Shown piece by piece: positions 35,294-42,529 of a DNA stretch of 64,000 nucleotides (the stretch's first letter is position 1; every line of letters begins with the position of its first letter). The translations under genes were made by a program, and so were the position numbers. Under the pieces are notes generated by a model that saw only the letters and a program-made list of their open reading frames with translations, did no database searches and was not told the DNA's origin. The stretch comes from Octadecabacter temperatus (GTDB lineage: Bacteria > Pseudomonadota > Alphaproteobacteria > Rhodobacterales > Rhodobacteraceae). Location of the stretch: contig NZ_CP012160.1 of NCBI RefSeq assembly GCF_001187845.1, positions 806,001-870,000 of the forward strand, given 5' to 3'.

Positions 35294-35319
35294 ATTTCTG
35301 GCCGCAGGGCCAGAAATAC
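35292..35319 (+). terminator. Perfect 12-bp hairpin after rnpB
   Basis: GTATTTCTGGCC and GGCCAGAAATAC pair perfectly around GCAG, directly after the P1 3' arm. There is no T run; it could be a transcript-end or processing structure. Confidence 0.55.
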
Positions 35320-35321
35320 GG

Positions 35322-35359
35322 GTGGGCAAAGCATGTTTGCTCGCAAACGTGCAGCCCAC
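35322..35359 (+). repeat. Second nested hairpin behind rnpB
   Basis: GTGGGC (35322-35327) pairs with GCCCAC (35354-35359), enclosing a stem GCATGTTTGC with GCAAACGTGC (one wobble). It follows the perfect rnpB hairpin by 2 bases. Function unknown; a 3'-end or regulatory RNA structure is possible. Confidence 0.45.
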
Positions 35360-35418
35360 TCAGAACTTAAGGCTCGCTGATTGCAGCAGGTTGACCACCC
35401 CTTGTGCTGTAACACCCA

Positions 35419-35468
35419 CTCCCGCAAACTCCCGCAAACTCCCGCAAACTCCCGCAAACTCCCGCCAA
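35419..35468. repeat. 10-bp tandem repeat, five units
   Basis: Four exact copies of CTCCCGCAAA followed by one variant (CTCCCGCCAA) form an uninterrupted array ending 14 bases before the ATG of the aldo/keto reductase. The period is close to one DNA helical turn. Such arrays can gain or lose units by slippage. Confidence 0.85.
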
Positions 35469-35482
35469 CACAGGAGCCCACC

Positions 35483-36514
35483 ATGACCTACACACCCGCT
35501 GCCGACCGATATTCCCGTATGACCTATCACCGTTGCGGTAACTCCGGCCTCAAACTCCCTGCGGTGTCGTTTGGGCTTTGGCATAACTTCGGCGGAGAAA
35601 CCCCGCATGATACAAAGCGCGAGATGTGCCAGACAGCCTTTGATCATGGCATCACCCATTTTGATCTGGCCAATAACTACGGCCCCCCAGCGGGCAGCGC
35701 TGAGGAAGCATTCGGGGACATTCTAAAAACGGATTTCGCAGGCTACCGCGATGAGCTGATCATTTCTTCCAAGGCTGGCTATCACATGTGGGATGGTCCT
35801 TACGGCGAATGGGGCAGCCGTAAGTACCTGATTTCTTCCTGCGATCAGTCGTTGAAACGGATGGGGCTGGATTACGTCGATATCTTTTATTCTCACCGTT
35901 TTGACCCCGACACACCGCTTGAGGAAACGATGGGCGCGTTGGATCACATTGTGCGCTCGGGTCGCGCGCTTTATGTCGGTATTTCGTCCTATAATTCGGA
36001 TCGTACGCGCGAGGCCGCAGCGATCCTCAAAGACCTCGGAACGCCCTGCATTATCCACCAGCCCAGCTACAACATGCTGAACCGCTGGGTGGAACGGGAC
36101 GGGCTGAAAGACACGCTTAAGGACCTTGGCGTTGGCTCAATCGCGTTCACGCCACTCGCGCAGGGCTTGCTGACGAAGAAGTACTTCGGCGGCATCCCAG
36201 AAGGCAGTCGCGCCACAAAAGACGCCTCACTGAACAAAGATCTGATCACGGATGAGATGATCGCGGCGCTACAGGGCCTCAACGCGATCGCTGAGAACCG
36301 GAATCAGACCCTCGCCCAAATGGCGATCGCTTGGGTGCTACGGGATGAGGGCATCACGACAGCCCTGATCGGTGCATCAAAGGCCAGCCAAATCGTTGAT
36401 TGTGCGGGGGCGGTAAAGAACCTTGAATTCACCGCCGAAGAGCTTGCAGAAATTGATAAATTCGCCGCAGACAAGGGCCTGAACCTCTGGGCCAATTCAT
36501 CAGAAGGCGTTTAA
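35483..36514 (+). CDS. Aldo/keto reductase, YghZ/MgrA-like
   Basis: 343 aa AKR barrel close to E. coli YghZ (L-glyceraldehyde-3-phosphate reductase type; AKR14). It opens DRYSRMTYHRCGNSGLKLP and shows FDLANNYGPPAGSAEE (catalytic Asp/Tyr), the Lys of IISSKAGYHMWDGPYGEWGS, and the His of FYSHRFDPDTP. The ATG at 35483 follows CAGGAG; upstream in-frame codons run through the tandem repeat and were dropped. It may detoxify aldehydes or methylglyoxal; the substrate is an inference from the family. The repeat array could tune its expression. Confidence 0.88.
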   Translation: MTYTPAADRYSRMTYHRCGNSGLKLPAVSFGLWHNFGGETPHDTKREMCQTAFDHGITHFDLANNYGPPAGSAEEAFGDILKTDFAGYRDELIISSKAGYHMWDGPYGEWGSRKYLISSCDQSLKRMGLDYVDIFYSHRFDPDTPLEETMGALDHIVRSGRALYVGISSYNSDRTREAAAILKDLGTPCIIHQPSYNMLNRWVERDGLKDTLKDLGVGSIAFTPLAQGLLTKKYFGGIPEGSRATKDASLNKDLITDEMIAALQGLNAIAENRNQTLAQMAIAWVLRDEGITTALIGASKASQIVDCAGAVKNLEFTAEELAEIDKFAADKGLNLWANSSEGV

Positions 36515-36527
36515 GCGGTGATTGGTG

Positions 36528-36555
36528 TTGACTCGGGCGCTCAAGCGCTTAGAAG
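36528..36555 (+). promoter_or_regulatory. Possible rpmG promoter
   Basis: TTGACT (36528-36533) followed 16 bases later by TAGAAG (36550-36555) resembles a sigma-70-type promoter about 55 bases upstream of rpmG. The -10 match is weak. Confidence 0.35.
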
Positions 36556-36610
36556 GCGGGTTCAAATGAATTCACGCGCCGAACAATAGGCGCGAAGCCG
36601 GAGAAAACAC

Positions 36611-36778
36611 ATGGCGAAGCCAACCACGATCAAAATCCGCCTGAACTCCTCAGCAGGCACCGGCCACTTCTACGTGGCAAAGAAAAACGCACGCACAATG
36701 ACTGAAAAGATGGTCGTCAATAAGTATGACCCAGTTGTTCGCAAGCACGTTGAATACAAAGAAGGCAAGATCAAGTAA
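36611..36778 (+). CDS. rpmG: 50S ribosomal protein L33
   Basis: 55 aa. It reads [20 protein letters not shown] then [21 protein letters not shown] and ends in VEYKEGKIK, the alphaproteobacterial Cys-less (zinc-free) L33. Part of the large ribosomal subunit. GGAGAA lies just upstream of the ATG. A strong terminator follows. In Caulobacter, L33 lies next to pleD; here it is about 18 kb from the PleD-like gene. Confidence 0.97.
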   Translation: MAKPTTIKIRLNSSAGTGHFYVAKKNARTMTEKMVVNKYDPVVRKHVEYKEGKIK

Positions 36779-36803
36779 GATCGCCTGACTTAGATGATTA
36801 GAA

Positions 36804-36832
36804 ACGGGTCGCCTTCGGGCGGCCCGTTTTCG
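36804..36832 (+). terminator. Rho-independent terminator after rpmG
   Basis: CGGGTCGCC-TTCG-GGCGGCCCG hairpin with a GC-rich stem, then TTTT, starting 25 bases after the rpmG stop. Confidence 0.85.
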
Positions 36833-36847
36833 TTTGTGGTTTGGTTC

Positions 36848-37426
36848 TTAAAGGGCAAGCGGGGCAGGGCGGTTCCAAATCAACAACGTGCTTGGCGTCG
36901 CGCAGACAAGTGTGCGTCCCGTCCAAGAAAAACCAAAGGCGCGGATTTCTTCACCACTGCGATCAAGCACATGAAACGTCGCATCCTTGTTGTACGTCGC
37001 CCACTTGGCCTCAAGGAAATGCACTGAGGCACCGGCAGGATGCAACACGCAGTGGTGCCCAAGGCGCTCAACGCTCCACCCATCGTCGGTCACGCTTCGT
37101 AGGCCGCCCCCGTAAAGCCCCGCCATATCAAACCGCTCATCCGCGGGGTGATCAAGACGCGTCCCCTTTAGGGCAGATGCGTCCAGCCCGTCGTCCTCGC
37201 GATTGCGATACAGGATGTCGCCAGTTGCACCGTTAATCACACTTTGCCCGTTCGCAGAGGTCACCAGCATGGTGTCACTTGCGCGATCAAATCCAACCGC
37301 GCTTAACCCGCCAACACTACGAACCGCCACCTGCGTCCATGGGCCTACATTTACAGCCAGACCAGCGGCACCCAGCGCCAATGAGACTGGGTCACGGGGG
37401 CCAGTTCCACCTAAAAACGACTGCAT
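36848..37426 (-). CDS. Hypothetical protein
   Basis: 192 aa from ATG 37424-37426 (a TTG start ten codons upstream at 37456 is also open). No signal peptide. It is rich in short beta-like segments with repeated hydrophobic/Gly patterns (VGGLSAVGFDRASDTMLVTSA, TFHVLDRSGEEIRAFGFSW), suggestive of a partial beta-propeller or beta-sandwich, but I recognise no family. It converges on rpmG. Confidence 0.6.
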   Translation of the reverse strand: MQSFLGGTGPRDPVSLALGAAGLAVNVGPWTQVAVRSVGGLSAVGFDRASDTMLVTSANGQSVINGATGDILYRNREDDGLDASALKGTRLDHPADERFDMAGLYGGGLRSVTDDGWSVERLGHHCVLHPAGASVHFLEAKWATYNKDATFHVLDRSGEEIRAFGFSWTGRTLVCATPSTLLIWNRPAPLAL

Positions 37427-37589
37427 AAGTTTCAATGGATCAGCCCTTTGTCCCAAACCGAAGGGCGCAGCTGATGCCCTTCACTGGGGCCTACGTTAGC
37501 AAGGCAGGTGTGCTTGAGGGAATGACGCTGAACTTCCAAGCCCTTAAACAGCGGTAACTCGCCATTCACTAAAGCCCGCTTTCCCTTGC

Positions 37590-37661
37590 TTTTGTTTCAA
37601 AAATATCCCGGGAGGTCTGGAGGGCTGGCCCTCCAGTCGGTCGGATTGGCGCAGCCAATTC
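37590..37661 (+). repeat. Dispersed repeat, copy e, with two hairpins
   Basis: TTTTGTTTCAAAAATATC matches the conserved core (consensus CTTTGTCTCAAAAATATC), then CCGGGAGG. A hairpin CTGGAGGG-CTGG-CCCTCCAG follows (37616-37635), and another ATTGGC-GCA-GCCAAT around 37645-37660. This fills most of the 305-base gap 37427-37731, which has no gene. Confidence 0.6.
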
Positions 37662-37682
37662 GAATCCACATGAAGCACAACA

Positions 37683-37709
37683 AAAAAGGGCCGCCCGAAG
37701 GCGACCCTA
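37683..37709 (-). terminator. Rho-independent terminator of the BI-1 gene
   Basis: On the minus strand, AGGGTCGCC-TTCG-GGCGGCCCT is followed by TTTTTT. It lies about 22 bases beyond the stop of the Bax inhibitor-1 gene. Confidence 0.8.
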
Positions 37710-37731
37710 AATCTTTCAACTGATCCGGTGC

Positions 37732-38475
37732 TTATTCGCGGCCGGACAGCAGGAACAAGATAGAGCGGAACATCGCGATGAACGAGATGTAGAGGCTCAG
37801 CGCGCCAACGATGGCAGCTTTCTCAAGGTACATTTCCGCTTCTGGGCCGCCATATGTGCGGGCCTGCAGATACTCGTTCTTGATGCTTTGCGTGTAGTAG
37901 GCTGTGAGGCCTGCAAAGATCACGAGGGCTGCGATGTTGATGAAGAACGTCATGCCGCTAAAGCTGAACCCGAAGATCCAAGACGCCAGTGACAAAGCAA
38001 TCAAGCCCCATGCGCCCATGATCAGGAATGAACCGATCGGACCAAGGTCTTTCTTTGTGGTGTAACCCACAAGGGACAAGCCAAGGAAGGCCACGGACGT
38101 GATGCCGAGTGCGACAAAGATTTCGCCCAAATTGAACATCTGGAAAATCACCGACAAGGATGCGCCAGTCAGGGCTGCGTAGGCCCAAAAGATACCGTTC
38201 AACGCGCCAACCGACAGGCGGGCGAAGCTGAAGTTCAACACCAGCACGAGGGCCAGTGGACCAAACATGATCGCGTAAAGCAGCGGTGTGTTTGTAAAGA
38301 TGGTTTCAAGCGCGACAGGGCTTGTGCCGATTGCGTAGGCAAGAACTGCCGTAACAACCATTGCCATGGACATCAGCCCATAGACTTTGTTCATGTGGGC
38401 GCGAAGGCCCTCGTCGATTTCCGCGGTGTGCGCGCTTGTTGCGGCGCCCATTCCGGGGGTTCTGTAGTCAGCCAT
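37732..38475 (-). CDS. Bax inhibitor-1 / YccA-family membrane protein
   Basis: 247 aa with seven predicted membrane helices. The family landmarks are the N-terminal LRAHMNKVYGLMSMAMVVTAVLAYAIG, FQMFNLGEIFVALGITSVAFLGLSLVGY, and the C-terminal ALSLYISFIAMFRSILFLL with paired acidic residues near it. BI-1 proteins act as membrane pH/calcium-linked channels or FtsH modulators. CTCCAAGG-type RBS sequence precedes the ATG. It stands alone, ended by the terminator above. Confidence 0.9.
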   Translation of the reverse strand: MADYRTPGMGAATSAHTAEIDEGLRAHMNKVYGLMSMAMVVTAVLAYAIGTSPVALETIFTNTPLLYAIMFGPLALVLVLNFSFARLSVGALNGIFWAYAALTGASLSVIFQMFNLGEIFVALGITSVAFLGLSLVGYTTKKDLGPIGSFLIMGAWGLIALSLASWIFGFSFSGMTFFINIAALVIFAGLTAYYTQSIKNEYLQARTYGGPEAEMYLEKAAIVGALSLYISFIAMFRSILFLLSGRE

Positions 38476-38638
38476 GAGATCCCTCCAAGGTGATCATTTC
38501 TTTCATTCGGGCCCCAGAAACGGACCATATGGCCGCCGGAACTCCCTTGGAGATGATATTGGCATGCTTCCCCTGTAATTCAAGGTAAACTGCGGGTTTG
38601 TGGGCATATTATCGCATAAATTTGCCCACAAATCCTTT

Positions 38639-38854
38639 TCAGCGGCAGCGTGTTGGTAAATCCCATGCAGGGCGTGCGGCCTCGATAGCGGCAGCATGGC
38701 TGCTAATACCGATGTCTTTCAGGCGGGTTTCACTAAGGGCTGCAAGCTCGCGGCGTTCTTTCCAGACGGTCAGGAAGGTGAACAAAGATGGCACGCGCGC
38801 CTTGCGGGCTGGTGTGCATGTTGCGGCTGTTGTGCGGCTCAGGGAGAGTGTCAT
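38639..38854 (-). CDS. DUF1127 (YjiS-like) small protein
   Basis: 71 aa. After a Ser/Thr/Arg-rich start, the DUF1127 core reads TFLTVWKERRELAALSETRLKDIGIS, i.e. W-x3-R-x-L-x2-L-x3-L-x-DIG-I. Such small proteins often act in RNA binding or stress regulation in alphaproteobacteria. AAGGAAATGAC lies upstream of the ATG at 38852-38854; longer upstream frames are not supported. It is divergent from the LysR gene with 114 bases between, so LysR could control it. The 163-base gap up to the BI-1 start is empty. Confidence 0.85.
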   Translation of the reverse strand: MTLSLSRTTAATCTPARKARVPSLFTFLTVWKERRELAALSETRLKDIGISSHAAAIEAARPAWDLPTRCR

Positions 38855-38968
38855 GTCATTTCCTTTCGTGATGCGTTTGGTTCGTTGTATTTGATGTGTT
38901 GATGTATCGGGCATTTTGATACATAAGGGAAATGAATGATTGAAATGTGAAGCATCAGGAATTGTGAT

Positions 38969-39853
38969 ATGGCAAGAAATCTGGACCTTACCGCACTGCG
39001 CTCTTTCGTAACCGTTGCGGATGCTGGCGGTGTCACGAAGGCGGCCGGCGTTTTGAACCTGACCCAATCGGCGGTTTCGATGCAGCTGAAGCGGCTGGAA
39101 GAAAGTCTTGATCTTTCGCTGCTTGATCGCTCTGCGCGGCAAATCTCTGTCACCGCAGAAGGGGAGCAGTTGCTGAGTTATGCCCGCCGGATGCTGTCCC
39201 TAAACGACGAAGCACTGCAGCGCATGACGGCGGATGAATATGAGGGCGAAATTACCCTTGGCGTGCCGCATGATATTATTGATCCCTATATCCCACATGT
39301 TCTGCGTCGTTTTGCGGCTGATTTCCCGCGCATGAAAATTCACCTCGTGTCTGAGCCGACCAAAGCCCTGCGTACGATGTTTGGACGCGGCGAGTGTGAC
39401 GCGATCATCACCACAGAGGCCGAGCCTGGCCCTGGCGGTGAATCACTTGTGACATTGCCACTGGTTTGGGTCGGTGCGGTTGGCGGTACGGCGTGGAAGC
39501 AGCGTCCGTTGCCTGTTGCCTTTTGCAGCAACTGTATCTTCCGGTCTGGCGTCTTAAAGCGGATGGATGATGCAAGTTTCGGTTGGGAAATGGTCGTAGA
39601 GTCGCAAACTGATACGGCTATTGAGGCCGTGGTGAGCGCGGATCTCGCTGTGCATGCTGTCATCAAGGGCGTTTATGCCCGCCAGACCGTGCCAGTCCCG
39701 TCAGAGGCAAACTTACCGGATCCCGGAAAGTCGCAGATCGTTTTATATATGCAGTCCAAGGAAGATCCGGTTCAGGCCGCATTGCACGACATGATCCGCG
39801 AATCCTATATGTCTGAATGGGCAAGCACAGCCGCCAAATTGCGCAGCGTCTAA
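38969..39853 (+). CDS. LysR-family transcriptional regulator
   Basis: 294 aa. The N-terminal winged HTH reads LDLTALRSFVTVADAGGVTKAAGVLNLTQSAVSMQLKRLEESL in its conserved order, and the effector-binding domain follows from about 90 (YEGEITLGVPHDI). Divergent from DUF1127, the usual layout for a LysR target. Its stop overlaps the convergent quinone oxidoreductase stop (CTAA). Confidence 0.9.
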   Translation: MARNLDLTALRSFVTVADAGGVTKAAGVLNLTQSAVSMQLKRLEESLDLSLLDRSARQISVTAEGEQLLSYARRMLSLNDEALQRMTADEYEGEITLGVPHDIIDPYIPHVLRRFAADFPRMKIHLVSEPTKALRTMFGRGECDAIITTEAEPGPGGESLVTLPLVWVGAVGGTAWKQRPLPVAFCSNCIFRSGVLKRMDDASFGWEMVVESQTDTAIEAVVSADLAVHAVIKGVYARQTVPVPSEANLPDPGKSQIVLYMQSKEDPVQAALHDMIRESYMSEWASTAAKLRSV

Positions 39854-40806
39854 GGCGTTACGACAACTTTTCCGGTGCTCTTGCGGCTGCGCAGTAGTTC
39901 AAGTGCATCGGCGGCTTGCTCGAGTGGCAGAGTATGGCTGACATGGGGCTTTAAGCGACCTTGTACGTACCAGTCCATCAATTCGCCCATGCTGTCGGTC
40001 AGTGAAGTTGGGTCGAATTTCAAATACCCACCCCAATAAAAGCCGATGACGGTGATGTTTTTAACCAACAGGTGGTTGGCTGGAATTTGCGGAACATCGC
40101 CGCTGGCAAACCCGATCGTGATCATACGACCTTCGCGGTTGGTCGCGCGCATTGCGGCTTTAAAAGCATCGCCGCCGACTGGATCATAGACAACATCTGC
40201 ACCGCCTAAGGCGCGGACCTCTGCTGTGATGTCTGCGCTTGCGTCAATCACATGATCTGCGCCCGCGGCCTTCGCCACGGCCATTTTCTCAGCGCCGCGA
40301 GCGACGCCAATCACGGTGGCCCCCATCGCCTTGCCGATTTCCACCGCCGTAAGGCCAACGCCACCTGCTGCGCCCATCACCAAAAGCGTTTCACCGGCCT
40401 GCAGTTTGGCGCGCCGCGTCAACGCGAGGTGGGACGTTCCGTAAGCCACCTGAAAGCCAGCTGCATCCGGCGATGACATCTCAGCTGGTACTTCGCGACA
40501 CAAGTTCGCAGGGAAAACACCCTGTTCAGCCAGCCCGCCCTGGCCACCAAAAACGGCAACGCGCGTGCCTATTTCGGGTGTGCTGACGCCGTTACCCAAA
40601 GCAAGCACCGTTCCGCAAACTTCCATCCCCAACGTGAAGGGCGGCGACGGTGTGTCTTGGTACGTGCCTTTGGCCATAAGCAGATCGGCGAAGTTTAGCC
40701 CACAGGCTTCGATGTTGAGCAGCACTTCGCCTTCTGCGGGCACGGGCGCATTTACTGCGCAATGTGTCGGCGGCGTATCGTAAGTTTGGACTTGGAAGGC
40801 TTTCAT
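39850..40806 (-). CDS. NADPH:quinone oxidoreductase, zinc-independent MDR
   Basis: 318 aa medium-chain dehydrogenase/reductase without the structural zinc Cys. The N-terminal GroES-like half holds ACGLNFADLLMAKGTY and PFTLGMEVCGTVLALG; the Rossmann half has VMGAAGGVGLTAVEIGKAMGA, VDPVGG-type YDPVGGD and the C-terminal ALELLRSRKSTGKVVVTP. It is like QorA/zeta-crystallin-type reductases, which act on quinones or enals. The ATG is at 40804-40806. It does not appear to be in an operon. Confidence 0.88.
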   Translation of the reverse strand: MKAFQVQTYDTPPTHCAVNAPVPAEGEVLLNIEACGLNFADLLMAKGTYQDTPSPPFTLGMEVCGTVLALGNGVSTPEIGTRVAVFGGQGGLAEQGVFPANLCREVPAEMSSPDAAGFQVAYGTSHLALTRRAKLQAGETLLVMGAAGGVGLTAVEIGKAMGATVIGVARGAEKMAVAKAAGADHVIDASADITAEVRALGGADVVYDPVGGDAFKAAMRATNREGRMITIGFASGDVPQIPANHLLVKNITVIGFYWGGYLKFDPTSLTDSMGELMDWYVQGRLKPHVSHTLPLEQAADALELLRSRKSTGKVVVTP

Positions 40807-40904
40807 GGGGAACTTTCGAGAATAAAAACCGTTTCAGACACAGGCCGATAACGGCATTTTGGGAAAGGTATCGGGTGAGCGTTTAGGGCGAGAAAAACAG
40901 TAAG

Positions 40905-40922
40905 CCTGTCCTTTCCGACAGG
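40905..40922. promoter_or_regulatory. Palindrome 1 upstream of the XRE gene
   Basis: CCTGTC-CTTTCC-GACAGG, a 6-bp-arm palindrome, 33 bp centre-to-centre from a second one. Possible operator half of a tandem site. Confidence 0.4.
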
Positions 40923-40937
40923 GTAACACGGCCCGAA

Positions 40938-40955
40938 CCTGTCCAAAAGGACAGG
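40938..40955. promoter_or_regulatory. Palindrome 2 upstream of the XRE gene
   Basis: CCTGTCC-AAAA-GGACAGG, perfect 7-bp arms, about 135 bases upstream of the XRE start and 131 upstream of the divergent quinone oxidoreductase start. It shares the CCTGTC core with palindrome 1. Confidence 0.45.
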
Positions 40956-41090
40956 ATAGGGGATGCAACCCTTGCGTGTTTAAGCGCGATACGTGTGTAA
41001 AGGCTTCAAGGCAGAAGAATCTGCACAATTTTGAATAGTCTGCGGCCCAGCGCATCCTGCTGGGCCCAGCCAAGACACAGGACGAACGCT

Positions 41091-41459
41091 ATGAAGCACG
41101 CAGTTGACGTACATGTTGGTAAACGTATCCGCCACCGCCGTTGGGTGAGCGGCACAACACAGCAGCAGCTTGCTGATCAAGTTGGAATCAAGTTCCAGCA
41201 GATCCAAAAATACGAGACTGGGATGAACCGCGTCAGCGCATCCCGCCTTTGGGATATTGCCGCTGCATTGAGCGTTGACGTTGCGTTTTTCTTTGAGGGG
41301 CTAGATGGTAATTTGATCCCTACAGACATGGGCGGCATGCCAAGCGATATTCTGTCCGACAAAGAAGCCTTGGACCTTCTGCGGTCCTACTACGCGATCC
41401 CTGAGAACCAACGTCGTCGCCTGTTTGATCTGGCGCGCGTACTAAGCGAAGCTGCTTAA
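41091..41459 (+). CDS. XRE-family HTH regulator (Rhodobacteraceae type)
   Basis: 122 aa. A Cro/CI HTH (about 8-68) reads GKRIRHRRWVSGTTQQQLADQVGIKFQQIQKYETGMNRVSASRLWDIAAALSVDVAFFFEG in order, followed by a short helical tail (ILSDKEALDLLRSYY and RRRLFDLARVL). The ATG at 41091 follows AGGA at 41079-41082; 60 upstream in-frame bases were dropped. It is a small single-domain regulator, possibly autoregulated through the palindromes upstream. hisN follows after 74 bases with a hairpin between. Confidence 0.88.
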   Translation: MKHAVDVHVGKRIRHRRWVSGTTQQQLADQVGIKFQQIQKYETGMNRVSASRLWDIAAALSVDVAFFFEGLDGNLIPTDMGGMPSDILSDKEALDLLRSYYAIPENQRRRLFDLARVLSEAA

Positions 41460-41489
41460 GCTGCGCAACGGCCCTTGACCTTTGACTGT

Positions 41490-41511
41490 CCCCAACGCTA
41501 CCGCGTTGGGG
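41490..41511 (+). terminator. Hairpin after the XRE gene
   Basis: CCCCAACGC-TACC-GCGTTGGGG, a perfect 9-bp stem, between the XRE gene and hisN. No T run, so termination may be partial. Confidence 0.5.
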
Positions 41512-41533
41512 AACAGACGACAAAAGGCCGGCC

Positions 41534-42346
41534 ATGACCCTTTCTAAAGTTACCCTGACCGAAAAAGAGACGACAGCGCTGCGCGAGTGCGCACATGTCA
41601 TGGCGGATGCTGCACGCGCTGCGATCCTGCCGCTGTTCCGCTCAGGGCTTGCCTCAGACAATAAAGATGCTGGCGGATTTGACCCTGTTACAGAAGCGGA
41701 CCGCGCTGCAGAACTTGCGATGCGGGAGGTGCTCGCGGATATGCGTCCGCTGGACGGCATCTTGGGTGAGGAATTTGGCGAGCAAGACGGCACGAGCGGG
41801 TTGCAGTGGGTCCTAGACCCGATTGACGGCACGCGCGGTTTTATTTCCGGAACGCCCACATGGGGCGTGTTGGTATCAGTACGTGATAAGACCGGCCCGA
41901 TATATGGCATGATTGACCAGCCTTATATTGGCGAGCGGTTTGAAGGTGGATTTGGACATGCCGCGATGAGCGGGCCTTTGGGTGCACGGGCGTTGGGTAC
42001 CAAGACAACAAACAATTTGGCCGAGGCGACAATCTTAACGACGTTTCCCGAAGTTGGTGTGAAGGCAGACGCCGTTGGATTTCAAGCGGTTGCTGCACGC
42101 TGCAAGCTAACCCGTTACGGAATGGATTGTTATGGCTATGCGCTGTTGGCCGCGGGGCAGGTTGATCTCGTGGTTGAAGCGGGTTTGAGTGCTTATGACA
42201 TTCAAGCGCCTATCGCAGTGATCGAAGCGGCGGGTGGAATTGTAACTGATTGGCGCGGAGGCCCAGCCCATGAAGGCGGGCGTGCACTGGCGGCTGCCAA
42301 TGTTGAAATTCATGCTCAGGCTTTGGCGATATTGGCTAAGCACTGA
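41534..42346 (+). CDS. hisN: Histidinol-phosphatase, inositol-monophosphatase-like
   Basis: 270 aa. The metal sites of the IMPase superfamily are visible: FDPVTEADRAAELAMR, ILGEEFGEQDG, WVLDPIDGTRGFISG and the late AYDIQAPIAVIEAAGGIVTDWRGG. The HisN subgroup, known for histidinol-phosphate hydrolysis in Corynebacterium and alphaproteobacteria, best fits the GTRGFISGTPTWG segment; the general IMPase role cannot be excluded. The ATG at 41534 follows a GGCC-rich weak RBS. Confidence 0.82.
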   Translation: MTLSKVTLTEKETTALRECAHVMADAARAAILPLFRSGLASDNKDAGGFDPVTEADRAAELAMREVLADMRPLDGILGEEFGEQDGTSGLQWVLDPIDGTRGFISGTPTWGVLVSVRDKTGPIYGMIDQPYIGERFEGGFGHAAMSGPLGARALGTKTTNNLAEATILTTFPEVGVKADAVGFQAVAARCKLTRYGMDCYGYALLAAGQVDLVVEAGLSAYDIQAPIAVIEAAGGIVTDWRGGPAHEGGRALAAANVEIHAQALAILAKH

Positions 42347-42373
42347 TCGAATTTGCTGTGCAAATCCGACGCA

Positions 42374-42432
42374 GAGGGGGCTAGCCCCCATCGCTACGCG
42401 ATTCCCCCAAGATATTTGTGAGACAAAGACAG
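42374..42432 (-). repeat. Dispersed repeat, copy b (full structure)
   Basis: Contains GGGGGCTAGCCCCC, a hairpin ATCGC-TAC-GCGAT, CCCCC and the reverse complement of CTTTGTCTCAAAAATATC (here ATATTTGTGAGACAAAG), then ACAGG. Read on the minus strand it matches copy c at nearly every position. It sits in the 183-base gap between hisN and the 8-oxoguanine deaminase. Confidence 0.8.
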
Positions 42433-42529
42433 GCTTGAAGAAAAAGCGCGGATTGCTAAGGTCTATGCGTCGCGTCCTTACCCGTTCTGGCGGCGAATTT
42501 TTGACCGAACGGGGTCGAGAGGAGGGCAT

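Noticed and set aside
35419..35468. Tandem array considered as a CRISPR
   Set aside because: 10-bp contiguous units without spacers; CRISPR repeats are about 23-47 bp with unique spacers.
38503..38697. Minus-strand 64-codon frame between the BI-1 gene and DUF1127
   Set aside because: It overlaps the 3' part of the DUF1127 gene in another frame and has no RBS or recognisable feature.
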